From NCBI RefSeq assembly GCF_018131185.1, contig NZ_JAFCJE010000002.1, positions 496,001-560,000 of the forward strand: DNA of 64,000 bases, read 5' to 3'. Of the stretch, positions 10,731 through 18,436 are shown piece after piece; the first letter of the stretch is position 1; each line of letters starts with the position of its first letter. Below the pieces are notes generated by a model. The model saw only the letters and a program-made list of their open reading frames with translations, was not told the origin of the DNA and ran no database searches. The translations under genes were made by a program, and so were the position numbers. The DNA is from Bradyrhizobium diazoefficiens (GTDB taxonomy: Bacteria; Pseudomonadota; Alphaproteobacteria; Rhizobiales; Xanthobacteraceae).

Positions 10731-11645
10731 TTACACCGGATCCCAGGTGAAGATGTCGGCCGAGCGGTCGAGCTTGTAGAACGAGCCCTTCAGCGCGGGC
10801 ATGCCGTGTTCGGCGATCGACTGGGGGGTCCAGCCTTCGCTCCGCTGCACCGAACGGATCGGGCGGTTCTGGCTGAACAGGAAGATCTCGTTCATGCGCA
10901 CGCCGAAAATCTGGCCGGTGACGTCCTTGGCGGAATCGGAGATCAGATAGCCGCAGAGCGGGGCGATCTTCTCAGGTCCCATCTGCTTGATCTTCTCGAC
11001 GCGCGCCTTCTCGGCCTCGGTCTCGGTCGGGATGGTCCCGATCATGCGCGTCCAGGCGAACGGCGAGACGCAGTTGGAGCGGACGTTGAAGCGGCCCATG
11101 TCGAGCGCGATCGACTTGGAGAGCCCGACGATGCCGAGCTTGGCGGCGGCGTAGTTGGCCTGGCCGAAATTGCCGATCAGGCCGGAGGTCGAGGTGAAGT
11201 GCACGAAGGAGCCGCTCTCCTGCTCGCGGAAGATACGCGCCGCGGCGTGAGAGACGTAGAACGAGCCCATCAGATGCACCTTGATGACGGCCTCGAACGC
11301 CTCCACGCTCATCTTGTGGAAGATCATGTCGCGCAGGATGCCGGCATTGTTGACGACGCCGTCGAGCCGGCCGAAATGATCGGTCGCGGTCTTCACGATC
11401 TTGCTGGCGGGGACGGCTTCGGCGACCGATTCGAAATTGGCGACCGCGGTGCCGCCGCGCTTCTTGATCTCCTCGACCACCTCCTCGGCCGGCGCAGCGT
11501 TCGAGCCGGCGCCGTCGGCGGCGCCGCCGGGATCGTTGACGACGACCTTGGCACCCTCGGCCGCGCAGAGCAGCGCGATCTCCCGCCCGATGCCGCGGCC
11601 TGCGCCGGTGACGATGATGACCTTGTCTTGCAGTGATTTGCTCAT
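10731..11645 (-). CDS. SDR family (3R)-hydroxyacyl-CoA dehydrogenase-like
   Basis: 304-aa short-chain dehydrogenase. It has the TGAGRGIG nucleotide loop (about residues 13-20), NNAGI, and the catalytic SxnYxxxK set with Y165 and K169. The long insertion after the second strand (NDPGGAADGAGSNAAP) and the extended C-terminus are typical of the dehydrogenase domain of peroxisomal-type multifunctional enzyme 2 and of bacterial relatives that oxidise 3-hydroxyacyl-CoA or steroid-like substrates. It is the distal member of a leftward group with the thiolase and DUF35 genes, separated from the thiolase by a family A repeat. Likely it works with them in chain shortening of a branched or cyclic acyl-CoA. 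Confidence 0.85.
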   Translation of the reverse strand: MSKSLQDKVIIVTGAGRGIGREIALLCAAEGAKVVVNDPGGAADGAGSNAAPAEEVVEEIKKRGGTAVANFESVAEAVPASKIVKTATDHFGRLDGVVNNAGILRDMIFHKMSVEAFEAVIKVHLMGSFYVSHAAARIFREQESGSFVHFTSTSGLIGNFGQANYAAAKLGIVGLSKSIALDMGRFNVRSNCVSPFAWTRMIGTIPTETEAEKARVEKIKQMGPEKIAPLCGYLISDSAKDVTGQIFGVRMNEIFLFSQNRPIRSVQRSEGWTPQSIAEHGMPALKGSFYKLDRSADIFTWDPV

Positions 11646-11676
11646 GTGGGTTCTCCGCTATGCGTGTCAAATTTCG

Positions 11677-11782
11677 CTGTCATTCCGGGGCGGAGCGAAG
11701 CACGAACCCGGAATCCATCCCGCTACCGTCGTTGCGGTCGGATGGATTCCGGGCTCGCGCTGCGCGCGCTCCGGAATGACAG
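11677..11782. repeat. Palindromic repeat family A, copy 2
   Basis: CTGTCATTCCGGGGCGGAGC at the left and CTCCGGAATGACAG at the right, with inner CCGGAATCCAT / ATGGATTCCGGG arms. It lies between the thiolase and SDR genes of one leftward group. Confidence 0.85.
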
Positions 11783-11786
11783 TCAG

Positions 11787-12926
11787 TTACCTCTCGTTCG
11801 TAAACACGATCGTGCCACTCGCCGCGAACATGCCGCCGACGCCGTGACACACCGAAATTTTCGCATTCGGCACTTGCGCCGGCGCGATCCCGCGCATCTG
11901 GCGCACGCTCTCCTGGAGCGCATACATGCCGTACATGCCCGAATGCATGTAGCTCAATCCGCCGCCATTGGTGTTGAGCGGGAGCTTGCCGCCGGGCCGT
12001 GTATTGCCGTCCGCGATGAATTGTCCGGTCTCCTCATACGGCATGAAGCCGAGGTCGCCGAGGCCGAAGAGCGGGAGATGCGCAAACGCATCGTAGATCA
12101 TGAGATGATCGACGTCCCTGTGCGCGATGCCGGCCTCCCTAAAGGCCAGTGGACCCGCGGTCTTGAACGCGCGCGAGGAGTTGAAGGTCTCCATCTGGCT
12201 GACCATCGGCGTCTCCACGCTCTCGCCGGTGCCCATGATGTAGACGGGCTTCCTCGGAAAATCCCTGGCGCGGTCGGCCGAGGTCAGGATCAGTGCGCCG
12301 CCGCCGTCGGTGACGAGGCAGCACTGCAGCAGGCGAAACGGATAGGCGATCATGCGCGAGTTGAGCACGTCGGCAACGGTGATCGGGTCCTTCATCATTG
12401 CGCGTGGATTCTTCGCCGCCCATTCCCGCTGCACCACGGCGACCGAGGCGAGTTGTTCATGCGTGATGCCGTAGGTCTTCATGAAGCGCAGCACGGGAAT
12501 CGGAAACATGCTGGGCGGACCGTAGACGCCATAGGGCGCCTCGAACTGACCGTTGAGGCTGTCGGCCGGCGTCGAGCGTGGCAATTTGCCGATCATCGAC
12601 TTGCCGCTCTCGGCATGGGTGATGAGCACGGTCTTGCACAGGCCGGCCTCGATCGCCGCCGCAGCATGGCGGACATGCAGCATGAAGGAGCATCCGCCGA
12701 CCGAGGTGCCGTCCACCCAGGTCGGCTTGATGCCGAGATAGTGGCAGACCTGCTGCGGCGTCTCGACCGCTGTGGCAAAACCGTCGATATCGGACAGCTT
12801 GAGCCCGGCATCCGCGATGGCGTTGAGCGCGGCATCCGCGTGAAGCTGAAGCTGCGAGGCGTTGGGAATGACGCCAAGCTCGGTGGTCTCGGCAGCGCCG
12901 ACGACGGCAACCCGGTTGCTGCGCAT
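11787..12926 (-). CDS. Thiolase-family / SCP-x-like lipid-transfer protein
   Basis: 379-aa thiolase-fold protein of the SCP-x type. Visible elements are an N-terminal VAVVGAAETTELG, the candidate nucleophilic Cys in SVGGCSFMLHV (about residue 99), LNTNGGGLSYMHSG (the N-GG block), and the C-terminal CHGVGGMFAASG with the second active-site Cys. It probably cleaves or condenses a beta-ketoacyl-CoA; SCP-x-like thiolases often handle branched, steroid or aromatic side chains. It is separated by only 3 nt from the DUF35 protein upstream, a pairing seen repeatedly where the DUF35 partner is needed for activity. Exact substrate unknown. Confidence 0.88.
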   Translation of the reverse strand: MRSNRVAVVGAAETTELGVIPNASQLQLHADAALNAIADAGLKLSDIDGFATAVETPQQVCHYLGIKPTWVDGTSVGGCSFMLHVRHAAAAIEAGLCKTVLITHAESGKSMIGKLPRSTPADSLNGQFEAPYGVYGPPSMFPIPVLRFMKTYGITHEQLASVAVVQREWAAKNPRAMMKDPITVADVLNSRMIAYPFRLLQCCLVTDGGGALILTSADRARDFPRKPVYIMGTGESVETPMVSQMETFNSSRAFKTAGPLAFREAGIAHRDVDHLMIYDAFAHLPLFGLGDLGFMPYEETGQFIADGNTRPGGKLPLNTNGGGLSYMHSGMYGMYALQESVRQMRGIAPAQVPNAKISVCHGVGGMFAASGTIVFTNER

Positions 12927-12929
12927 GAC

Positions 12930-13343
12930 TTACCCTTTCGCCGGACGGAAGACGGGGAGGGTGATCTTGTCGTCGAGTGCCTGGAAGGCGACCTCCAGCT
13001 TCATGTCGAGCTCGAGCGCTTCCGGCGTCTGCGGGCAGTCGACGATGTTGCTCATCATGCGCGGCCCCTCGTCGAGCTCGACCACAGCGATCGCGTAAGG
13101 CGGTGTGAAGCCGGGCGCGGCGGGACGGTGGTTGATCACGTAGCTGTAGAGGAAGCCCTTGCCGCTCGCCTTGAAGACCGAAACCTTGCGCGAGGCGCAG
13201 GAGGGGCAGAATGGGCGCGGCGGGAAGTAGACATGCGCGCAGGCGTCGCAGCGTTGCAGGCGTAATTCGCCCGCCTTCGTGCCGTCCCAGAAATGCTGGG
13301 TCTCCGGCGTCGGTTTCGGTCGCGCGCGCTGCGGTTCGGCCAT
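12930..13343 (-). CDS. DUF35 Zn-ribbon / OB-fold acyl-CoA-binding protein
   Basis: 137-aa protein with an N-terminal helix, a rubredoxin-like zinc ribbon formed by CDAC and CPSC (about residues 32-35 and 47-50), and an OB-fold domain (FLYSYVINHRPAAPG... YAIAVVELDEG). Family knowledge: DUF35/OB-fold proteins bind acyl-CoA and form complexes with SCP-x thiolases or MaoC-like hydratases. It is the first gene of the leftward thiolase-SDR group, 3 nt before the thiolase, which strongly implies a thiolase-DUF35 complex. It is divergent from the amidase. Confidence 0.9.
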   Translation of the reverse strand: MAEPQRARPKPTPETQHFWDGTKAGELRLQRCDACAHVYFPPRPFCPSCASRKVSVFKASGKGFLYSYVINHRPAAPGFTPPYAIAVVELDEGPRMMSNIVDCPQTPEALELDMKLEVAFQALDDKITLPVFRPAKG

Positions 13344-13520
13344 CTCGGCGGCTCCTCCAGGAGACAGGCTTCACGCCCGCCTGTTTCGATCTTGATGCGA
13401 CAATCGACCATGGGGCGTCAACGGTCCAGCAATACGCATGCATGCCATCATGCGCACAATGCTTGTGTCGAACTGAGGCAGCGCTATAGATTGCGCGCGA
13501 CAATATTCCGTGAGACAGAC

Positions 13521-14870
13521 ATGCCCGAATTTCCGACACTGGCGAAGCTCGCCGAGGACCTCGAAAGCGGCCGCACCACCGCCCGCAAGCTGGTCGAGGC
13601 CTGTATCGCCAGGATTGCCGATCCCTCAAGCGAAGGCCAGCGCGCCTTCATCCATGTCGACAAGGAGGCCGCGCTTGCGGCGGCCGATGCGATGGACGGC
13701 CTGCGCAAAGCCAAAGCGGCGCCGTCGCGCTATGCCGGCATCCCGATCTCGATCAAGGACCTGTTCGACATCAGGGGCCAGGTGACGCGCGCCGGTTCGC
13801 GCGCGCTCGACGATTCCCCGCCGGCCGAGCAGGATGCCGCGACGGTAGCGCGCTTGCGCAAGGCCGGCTTCGTCGTGATCGGGCGCACCAACATGACCGA
13901 GTTCGCCTATTCCGGCATCGGCATCAATCCGCATTACGGCACGCCGAAAGGTGCCTGGAACCGTGCCGAAGGCCACGTGCCCGGCGGCTCGTCCTCGGGC
14001 GCTGCGGTCTCCGTGCTCGACGGCATGGCGCATGGCGCACTCGGCACCGACACCGGCGGCTCCTGCCGGATTCCCGCGGCTTTCAACGGTATCGTCGGCT
14101 ACAAACCGACGCAGCGGCGCGTGCCGCTCGATGGCTCCGTGCCGCTGTCGTTCTCGCTCGACAGCATCGGGCCGCTGGCACGATCGGTCAGTTGCTGTGC
14201 CATACTTGATGCCGTGCTCGCCAACGAGCCGATCACGGCGCTGAAGCCGCGGCCCGTGAAAGGCATGCGGCTTGCGGTGCCGACCACGATCGCACTCGAC
14301 GATCTCGACACAGAGGTGGCTGATACCTTCGAGCGAGCGCTGAAATCGCTGTCCGATCATGGTGCCATCATCGAGCGCATCGAGATGGCGGAGTTCCACG
14401 ATATCGGCCCGATGAACGCCAAGGGCGGCTTTGCCGCGTCCGAGAGCTACGCCTGGCATCGCTATCTCATCAACGCGAAGGGCGACGTCTACGATCCCCG
14501 CGTCTCCGTGCGGATCATGCGCGGCGAGGCGCAGAGCGCGGCCGATTACATCGATCTCCTCAACGAGCGCCGCTCGCTGATCGCCCGCGTCAACGCGCGC
14601 ATCGCGCCCTATGACGCGCTGGTGCTGCCGACCACCGCGAACACGCCGCCGAAGATCGCCGATCTCGCCGACGACAAGGCCTTCACCAGGGAGAACCTGC
14701 GCGCCTTGCGCAACTGCACCCTGATCAACATGATCGACGGCTGCGCCATCTCGCTGCCCGCGCATCGCCAGGGCGAAGTTCCCGTCGGCCTGATGCTGGC
14801 GGGCGCGGGCGGATCGGACCGTCGTATTTTCGAGCTTGCTGCCGGCATGGAGGCCGTCATTCGTGTTTGA
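13521..14870 (+). CDS. Amidase (amidase-signature family)
   Basis: 449-aa amidase-signature hydrolase. The Ser-cisSer-Lys triad is complete: K79 in ISIKDLFD, S157 in PGGSSSGAAVS and S181 in DTGGSCRIPA, with the spacings usual for the family. It hydrolyses amides such as carboxamides, or related C-N bonds; it resembles amidases annotated as indoleacetamide hydrolase, GatA-like or allophanate hydrolase-like, and I cannot choose among them. ATG 13521 is chosen because family similarity begins there; the open frame further upstream overlaps the divergent DUF35 region. It overlaps the following DUF2848 gene by 8 nt, so the two are probably translated together. Confidence 0.9.
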   Translation: MPEFPTLAKLAEDLESGRTTARKLVEACIARIADPSSEGQRAFIHVDKEAALAAADAMDGLRKAKAAPSRYAGIPISIKDLFDIRGQVTRAGSRALDDSPPAEQDAATVARLRKAGFVVIGRTNMTEFAYSGIGINPHYGTPKGAWNRAEGHVPGGSSSGAAVSVLDGMAHGALGTDTGGSCRIPAAFNGIVGYKPTQRRVPLDGSVPLSFSLDSIGPLARSVSCCAILDAVLANEPITALKPRPVKGMRLAVPTTIALDDLDTEVADTFERALKSLSDHGAIIERIEMAEFHDIGPMNAKGGFAASESYAWHRYLINAKGDVYDPRVSVRIMRGEAQSAADYIDLLNERRSLIARVNARIAPYDALVLPTTANTPPKIADLADDKAFTRENLRALRNCTLINMIDGCAISLPAHRQGEVPVGLMLAGAGGSDRRIFELAAGMEAVIRV

Positions 14871-15549
14871 TCTCACTTTCACCGTCGATGCCCGGGACAC
14901 CACCACGCCGCTGACGCTGGCGATCGACCAGATGGTCATCGCCGGCTGGACCGGCCGCGATCCCGTTGCGCGCGACAAGCATATCAAGGAGCTGCAGGAG
15001 ATGGGCATTGCCCCGCCGGCCTCGACGCCGATCTACTATCGCGCATCGGCGCGGCGGCTGACCCAGGAAGAGAGCATCGAATGCACCGGCGGTGATTCCT
15101 CCGGCGAGGTCGAGTTCGTGCTGATAGGCTGGCAGGGCCGCACCTTTGTCGGCTGCGGCTCCGACCACACCGACCGCAAGGTCGAGGCCTACAACGTCAC
15201 CGTCTCCAAGCAGATGTGCGACAAGCCGGTCGCTTCGACGCTCTGGGAGCTGGAGGACGTCATCGGCCATTGGGACAAGATGATTTTGCGCTCCTATGCC
15301 ACGATCAACGGCGAGCGCGTGCTCTACCAGGAAGGCACGCTCGATGCGATGCTGCCGGTGAACGACCTGATCGCGCGCGGCTTCGAGGGGGGCAAATTCC
15401 CCGACGGCTGCGCCATGTTCGGCGGCACCTTCGCCGCCAAGGGCGGCATCCGCCCTGCGGAGCGCTTCGACTTCGAGCTGGAAGACCCCGTGCTGAAGCG
15501 CACGATCAGGCACGGCTACGACGTCGTGACGCTGCCGGTGCGGGGCTAG
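14863..15549 (+). CDS. DUF2848 family protein
   Basis: 228-aa protein of the DUF2848 family, recognised by DHTDRKVEAYNVTVSKQMCDKPVA and the C-terminal FGGTFAAKGGIRPAERFDFEL. The fold is likely related to fumarylacetoacetate hydrolase-like proteins; no reaction is established. GTG 14863 is preferred over ATG 14836, because GGAGG lies 9 nt upstream and the protein then begins MFDLTFTVDA as expected. It overlaps the amidase stop codon. Amidase-DUF2848 neighbourhoods suggest a shared catabolic substrate, perhaps an amide whose acid product the DUF2848 protein processes; this is inference. Confidence 0.8.
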   Translation: MFDLTFTVDARDTTTPLTLAIDQMVIAGWTGRDPVARDKHIKELQEMGIAPPASTPIYYRASARRLTQEESIECTGGDSSGEVEFVLIGWQGRTFVGCGSDHTDRKVEAYNVTVSKQMCDKPVASTLWELEDVIGHWDKMILRSYATINGERVLYQEGTLDAMLPVNDLIARGFEGGKFPDGCAMFGGTFAAKGGIRPAERFDFELEDPVLKRTIRHGYDVVTLPVRG

Positions 15550-15602
15550 GTTCCCTACGGGAATCGGGTGGTCGTAGCCGTTGCGTTCTGCCAAACACTC
15601 TT

Positions 15603-15710
15603 CGTCATTCCGGGGCGCGCCTCTTGGCGCGAACCCGGAATCCATCGTGGAGCAAATCGGTGGAGGAATGGATTCCGGGCTCGCGACTGCGTCGCGCCCC
15701 GGAATGACGG
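15603..15710. repeat. Palindromic repeat family A, copy 3
   Basis: CGTCATTCCGGGGCGCGC at the left and GCGCCCCGGAATGACGG at the right, inner arms CCGGAATCCAT / ATGGATTCCGGG. It separates DUF2848 from the 2OG-oxygenase gene. Confidence 0.85.
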
Positions 15711-15729
15711 ATGTAGATAGGATGTCGCT

Positions 15730-16476
15730 ATGGCAACCGCGAAACGTATCTCGGCCGCAAGCCCGACGACCGATCGCGCCACCCGCATCGACGCCCTCGA
15801 CTGGCCGCAAATCACCGGCGAGCTCGACTCTCAGGGCTGCGCCGTCCTGAAGAACCTGCTGACGCCCGACCAATGCCGCGCTATCGTCGCGCTCTACCCG
15901 GACGATGCGCACTTCCGCAGTCGCATCGTCATGGGCCGCCACGGCTTCGGTCGCGGCGAGTACAAGTATTTCGCCTATCCGCTGCCCGATCTGATCGCGC
16001 AACTCCGCCCGGCGCTCTACGCGCAGCTTCAAGGCGTCGCCAACCGCTGGAACGAAGCGATGGGCATCGACATCCGCTATCCCACCGCGCATGTAGCGTT
16101 CCTGAAGCGCTGCCACGAGGCGGGGCAGGCGCGCCCCACGCCGCTGCTGCTGCAGTATGAAGCCGGCGACTACAATTGCCTGCACCAGGACCTCTATGGC
16201 GAGCACGTATTCCCGATCCAGGTTGCGATCCTCCTGTCCGAGCCGGGCCGCGATTTCACCGGCGGCGAGTTCGTGTTGACCGAGCAGCGCCCGCGTATGC
16301 AGTCCCGCGCCGAAGTGGTACCGCTGGCGCAAGGTGATGCGGTCGCTTTCGCTGTGCATCACCGCCCGGTACAGGGGACACGCGGCACCTATCGCGTTAA
16401 CATGCGCCATGGCGTCAGCCGGATCAGATCCGGCCAGCGCCACACGCTGGGTGTTATCTTCCATGATGCCAAATGA
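15730..16476 (+). CDS. 2OG-Fe(II) oxygenase family protein
   Basis: 248-aa non-heme iron oxygenase. The metal-binding HxD is in NCLHQDLYGE (about residues 155-164), and the distal His and 2-oxoglutarate-binding Arg are in the C-terminal part NMRHGVSRIRSGQRHTLGVIF. It should couple 2-oxoglutarate decarboxylation to oxidation of an unknown substrate. Its stop codon is followed 3 nt later by alkB, so the two form an operon. This pairing with AlkB is common in alphaproteobacteria and hints at a role in repair of alkylated nucleic acid or protein, but that is unproven. Confidence 0.87.
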   Translation: MATAKRISAASPTTDRATRIDALDWPQITGELDSQGCAVLKNLLTPDQCRAIVALYPDDAHFRSRIVMGRHGFGRGEYKYFAYPLPDLIAQLRPALYAQLQGVANRWNEAMGIDIRYPTAHVAFLKRCHEAGQARPTPLLLQYEAGDYNCLHQDLYGEHVFPIQVAILLSEPGRDFTGGEFVLTEQRPRMQSRAEVVPLAQGDAVAFAVHHRPVQGTRGTYRVNMRHGVSRIRSGQRHTLGVIFHDAK

Positions 16477-16479
16477 GTC

Positions 16480-17139
16480 TTGCGATTGACGGCTGATCTG
16501 TTCGACAGCGTCGACGAGGCGCAGCCGTTGCGCGAGGAGATTGCGGACGGCGCGGTGCTGCTGCGCGGATTCGTCAAGCCGATCGAGAGCGAGTTGACCG
16601 AAGCGGTCCGCGCGATCGTGGCGCAGTCGCCGTTCCGGCGGATGACGACGCCCGGCGGCCATCTGATGTCGGTGGCGATGACCAATTGCGGCGAGCGCGG
16701 CTGGATCACCGATCATACCGGCTATCGCTATGATCCCATCGATCCGCGCACCGGCGCGCCTTGGCCGGCGATGCCGCCGGTGCTGCGCGATCTCGCCCGC
16801 CGCGCGGCAGAGCAAGGCGGCTTCAAAGACTTCGCGCCCGATGCGTGCCTCGTCAACCGGTACGAGCCCGGCACGCGGCTGTCGCTGCATCAGGACAAGG
16901 ACGAGCTGGATTATTCCGCGCCGATCGTCTCGGTCTCGCTCGGACTGCCAGCGACCTTCCTGTTCGGCGGGCTCGCGCGAAGCGACAAACCGCGCCGTTT
17001 CCGGCTGGTGCATGGCGACGTCGTGGTCTGGGGCGGGGCCAGCAGGCTGGCCTATCACGGTGTCGCGCCGCTCGCCGACGGCGAGCATGCGCTGCTCGGG
17101 CGGAAGCGGATCAATCTGACGTTCCGGAGAACGCGGTGA
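16480..17139 (+). CDS. alkB: AlkB-type alpha-ketoglutarate-dependent dioxygenase
   Basis: 219-aa AlkB homologue. It shows NRYEPGTRLSLHQDKDE (HxD metal ligands), the distal His in RLAYHGVAPL and the RxxNxxFR motif RINLTFRRTR that binds 2-oxoglutarate and defines the AlkB family. It reverses N-alkyl lesions such as 1-methyladenine and 3-methylcytosine in DNA or RNA by oxidative demethylation. The only workable start is TTG 16480, since a stop codon lies just upstream in frame. It is 3 nt after the other 2OG oxygenase. No ada gene is adjacent, so adaptive-response regulation is not evident. Confidence 0.93.
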   Translation: MRLTADLFDSVDEAQPLREEIADGAVLLRGFVKPIESELTEAVRAIVAQSPFRRMTTPGGHLMSVAMTNCGERGWITDHTGYRYDPIDPRTGAPWPAMPPVLRDLARRAAEQGGFKDFAPDACLVNRYEPGTRLSLHQDKDELDYSAPIVSVSLGLPATFLFGGLARSDKPRRFRLVHGDVVVWGGASRLAYHGVAPLADGEHALLGRKRINLTFRRTR

Positions 17140-17194
17140 CGCGTTTGCTCGCCGGCCTGCTTGGTCTAAGCTGGTGTCAGGGGGAAGCGGCGCC

Positions 17195-18436
17195 ATGACG
17201 ACCACTGAGCATTCGGGCGATACGGGAACGGCACGCCGGACTGGTCTCTATCTGGCGCTGTTGCAATTGGTGTTCACGTTGGGCTGGACGACCTATGTCG
17301 TCTACTTGCCGAAACTTGCCGCCGAGGTCGGCATTGCGCCGTCCGCCGTCATCTTCATTCTGATGCTGGATCAGGCGATCTTCACCATTGCCGACACCGC
17401 AATGGGTATCGCCGCCGACAAGGTCGCGCCTTATGTCGGCAGGCTCGGCCTGTTTGTCGGGCTCGTGGCTGCCGTCTCCTGCGCCGCGTTCGTGGCGCTG
17501 CCCTTCGTCGCCGGAGCAGGTGCAGCCGCGCAAGGCTGGTTCATCGCACTGATCGTGGTTTGGTCGGTTACGTCGTCTGCGCTGCGCGCGCCGCCGCTGA
17601 CCTTGCTCGGCAAGTATCGCGCAAAGCCGCAGGTGCCGTTCCTCGCGGCGCTTGCGATGCTCGGCTACGGCGTGGCAGGCGCGGTCTCGCCCTATCTCGG
17701 CGTCGTGCTGCGCGAGCACGATGCGCGGCTGCCGTTCGTGATCTCCAGTGTCGTGCTGCTGCTCACGGCGCTCGGGCTGTCGCGGATCGAGCATGACGTG
17801 GCGCGCGACACCGTGCCGCCCAGGCCGGACGAAGCAGCAAAGCCCCTCGGACTGGTGCCCATCGCCTTCATCGTCGCGATGGTCGCACTCGCACTCGGCT
17901 ACCAGCTGCACTTCGCCATGAACAGCGCACCGTCCTATTTGCGGTTCGCCAGCCCCGGCGAGTTGCAATGGCTGATGCCGGTGTTCTGGATCGGCTTCAA
18001 CATCGCGATGTTTCCGGCGAGCCTCGTCGTCAAGCATCGCGGTGGCCTGATCGTAATGGGCGCCGCCGGATTGCTCGGCGCAGTCGCGATCGCGGCGGCC
18101 GAGCTTGCCGGCAGCCTCAACGCGCTGATTGCGGCGCAGTTTCTCGCCGGCGCCGCGTGGGGCTGCATGCTGATGAGCGCGATCTCGGCCGCGCTCGCGA
18201 TCGGCTCGACGGGCGCGGAAGGCAAGGTGACGGGGCTGGTCTTCTCCGCACTCGCCTTTGGCACGTTTGCGCGCATGGCGGCAGCCGCCGGCGGCCTGCA
18301 GAAGATGCCGGAATATGCGCCGCTGTTGCACTGGACGCCGGTCGCCTGCTGGTCGGTCGCAGGTGCAGGCCTCCTGGTGATCGCAGCCGCGCGGCTACAG
18401 GGTGGTGTCGAGCTCAAGGCTTCGGCGGGTGGATGA
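17195..18436 (+). CDS. MFS transporter
   Basis: 413-aa membrane protein with about 12 hydrophobic segments in two halves separated by a charged loop (RIEHDVARDTVPPRPDEAAKP, about residues 200-220). It fits a major facilitator, and the substrate is not predictable. ATG 17195 is chosen with AGGGGGAAG upstream; a GTG at 17174 is an alternative. It lies about 55 nt after alkB on the same strand and may be cotranscribed with it. Its 3' end overlaps by 23 bp the 3' end of the convergent ThDP enzyme gene. Confidence 0.85.
   Translation: MTTTEHSGDTGTARRTGLYLALLQLVFTLGWTTYVVYLPKLAAEVGIAPSAVIFILMLDQAIFTIADTAMGIAADKVAPYVGRLGLFVGLVAAVSCAAFVALPFVAGAGAAAQGWFIALIVVWSVTSSALRAPPLTLLGKYRAKPQVPFLAALAMLGYGVAGAVSPYLGVVLREHDARLPFVISSVVLLLTALGLSRIEHDVARDTVPPRPDEAAKPLGLVPIAFIVAMVALALGYQLHFAMNSAPSYLRFASPGELQWLMPVFWIGFNIAMFPASLVVKHRGGLIVMGAAGLLGAVAIAAAELAGSLNALIAAQFLAGAAWGCMLMSAISAALAIGSTGAEGKVTGLVFSALAFGTFARMAAAAGGLQKMPEYAPLLHWTPVACWSVAGAGLLVIAAARLQGGVELKASAGG

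Noticed and set aside
14857..17205. 782-codon minus-strand frame across DUF2848, the oxygenase and alkB
   Set aside because: It crosses several well-supported plus-strand genes and a palindromic repeat, with biased composition and no motifs.
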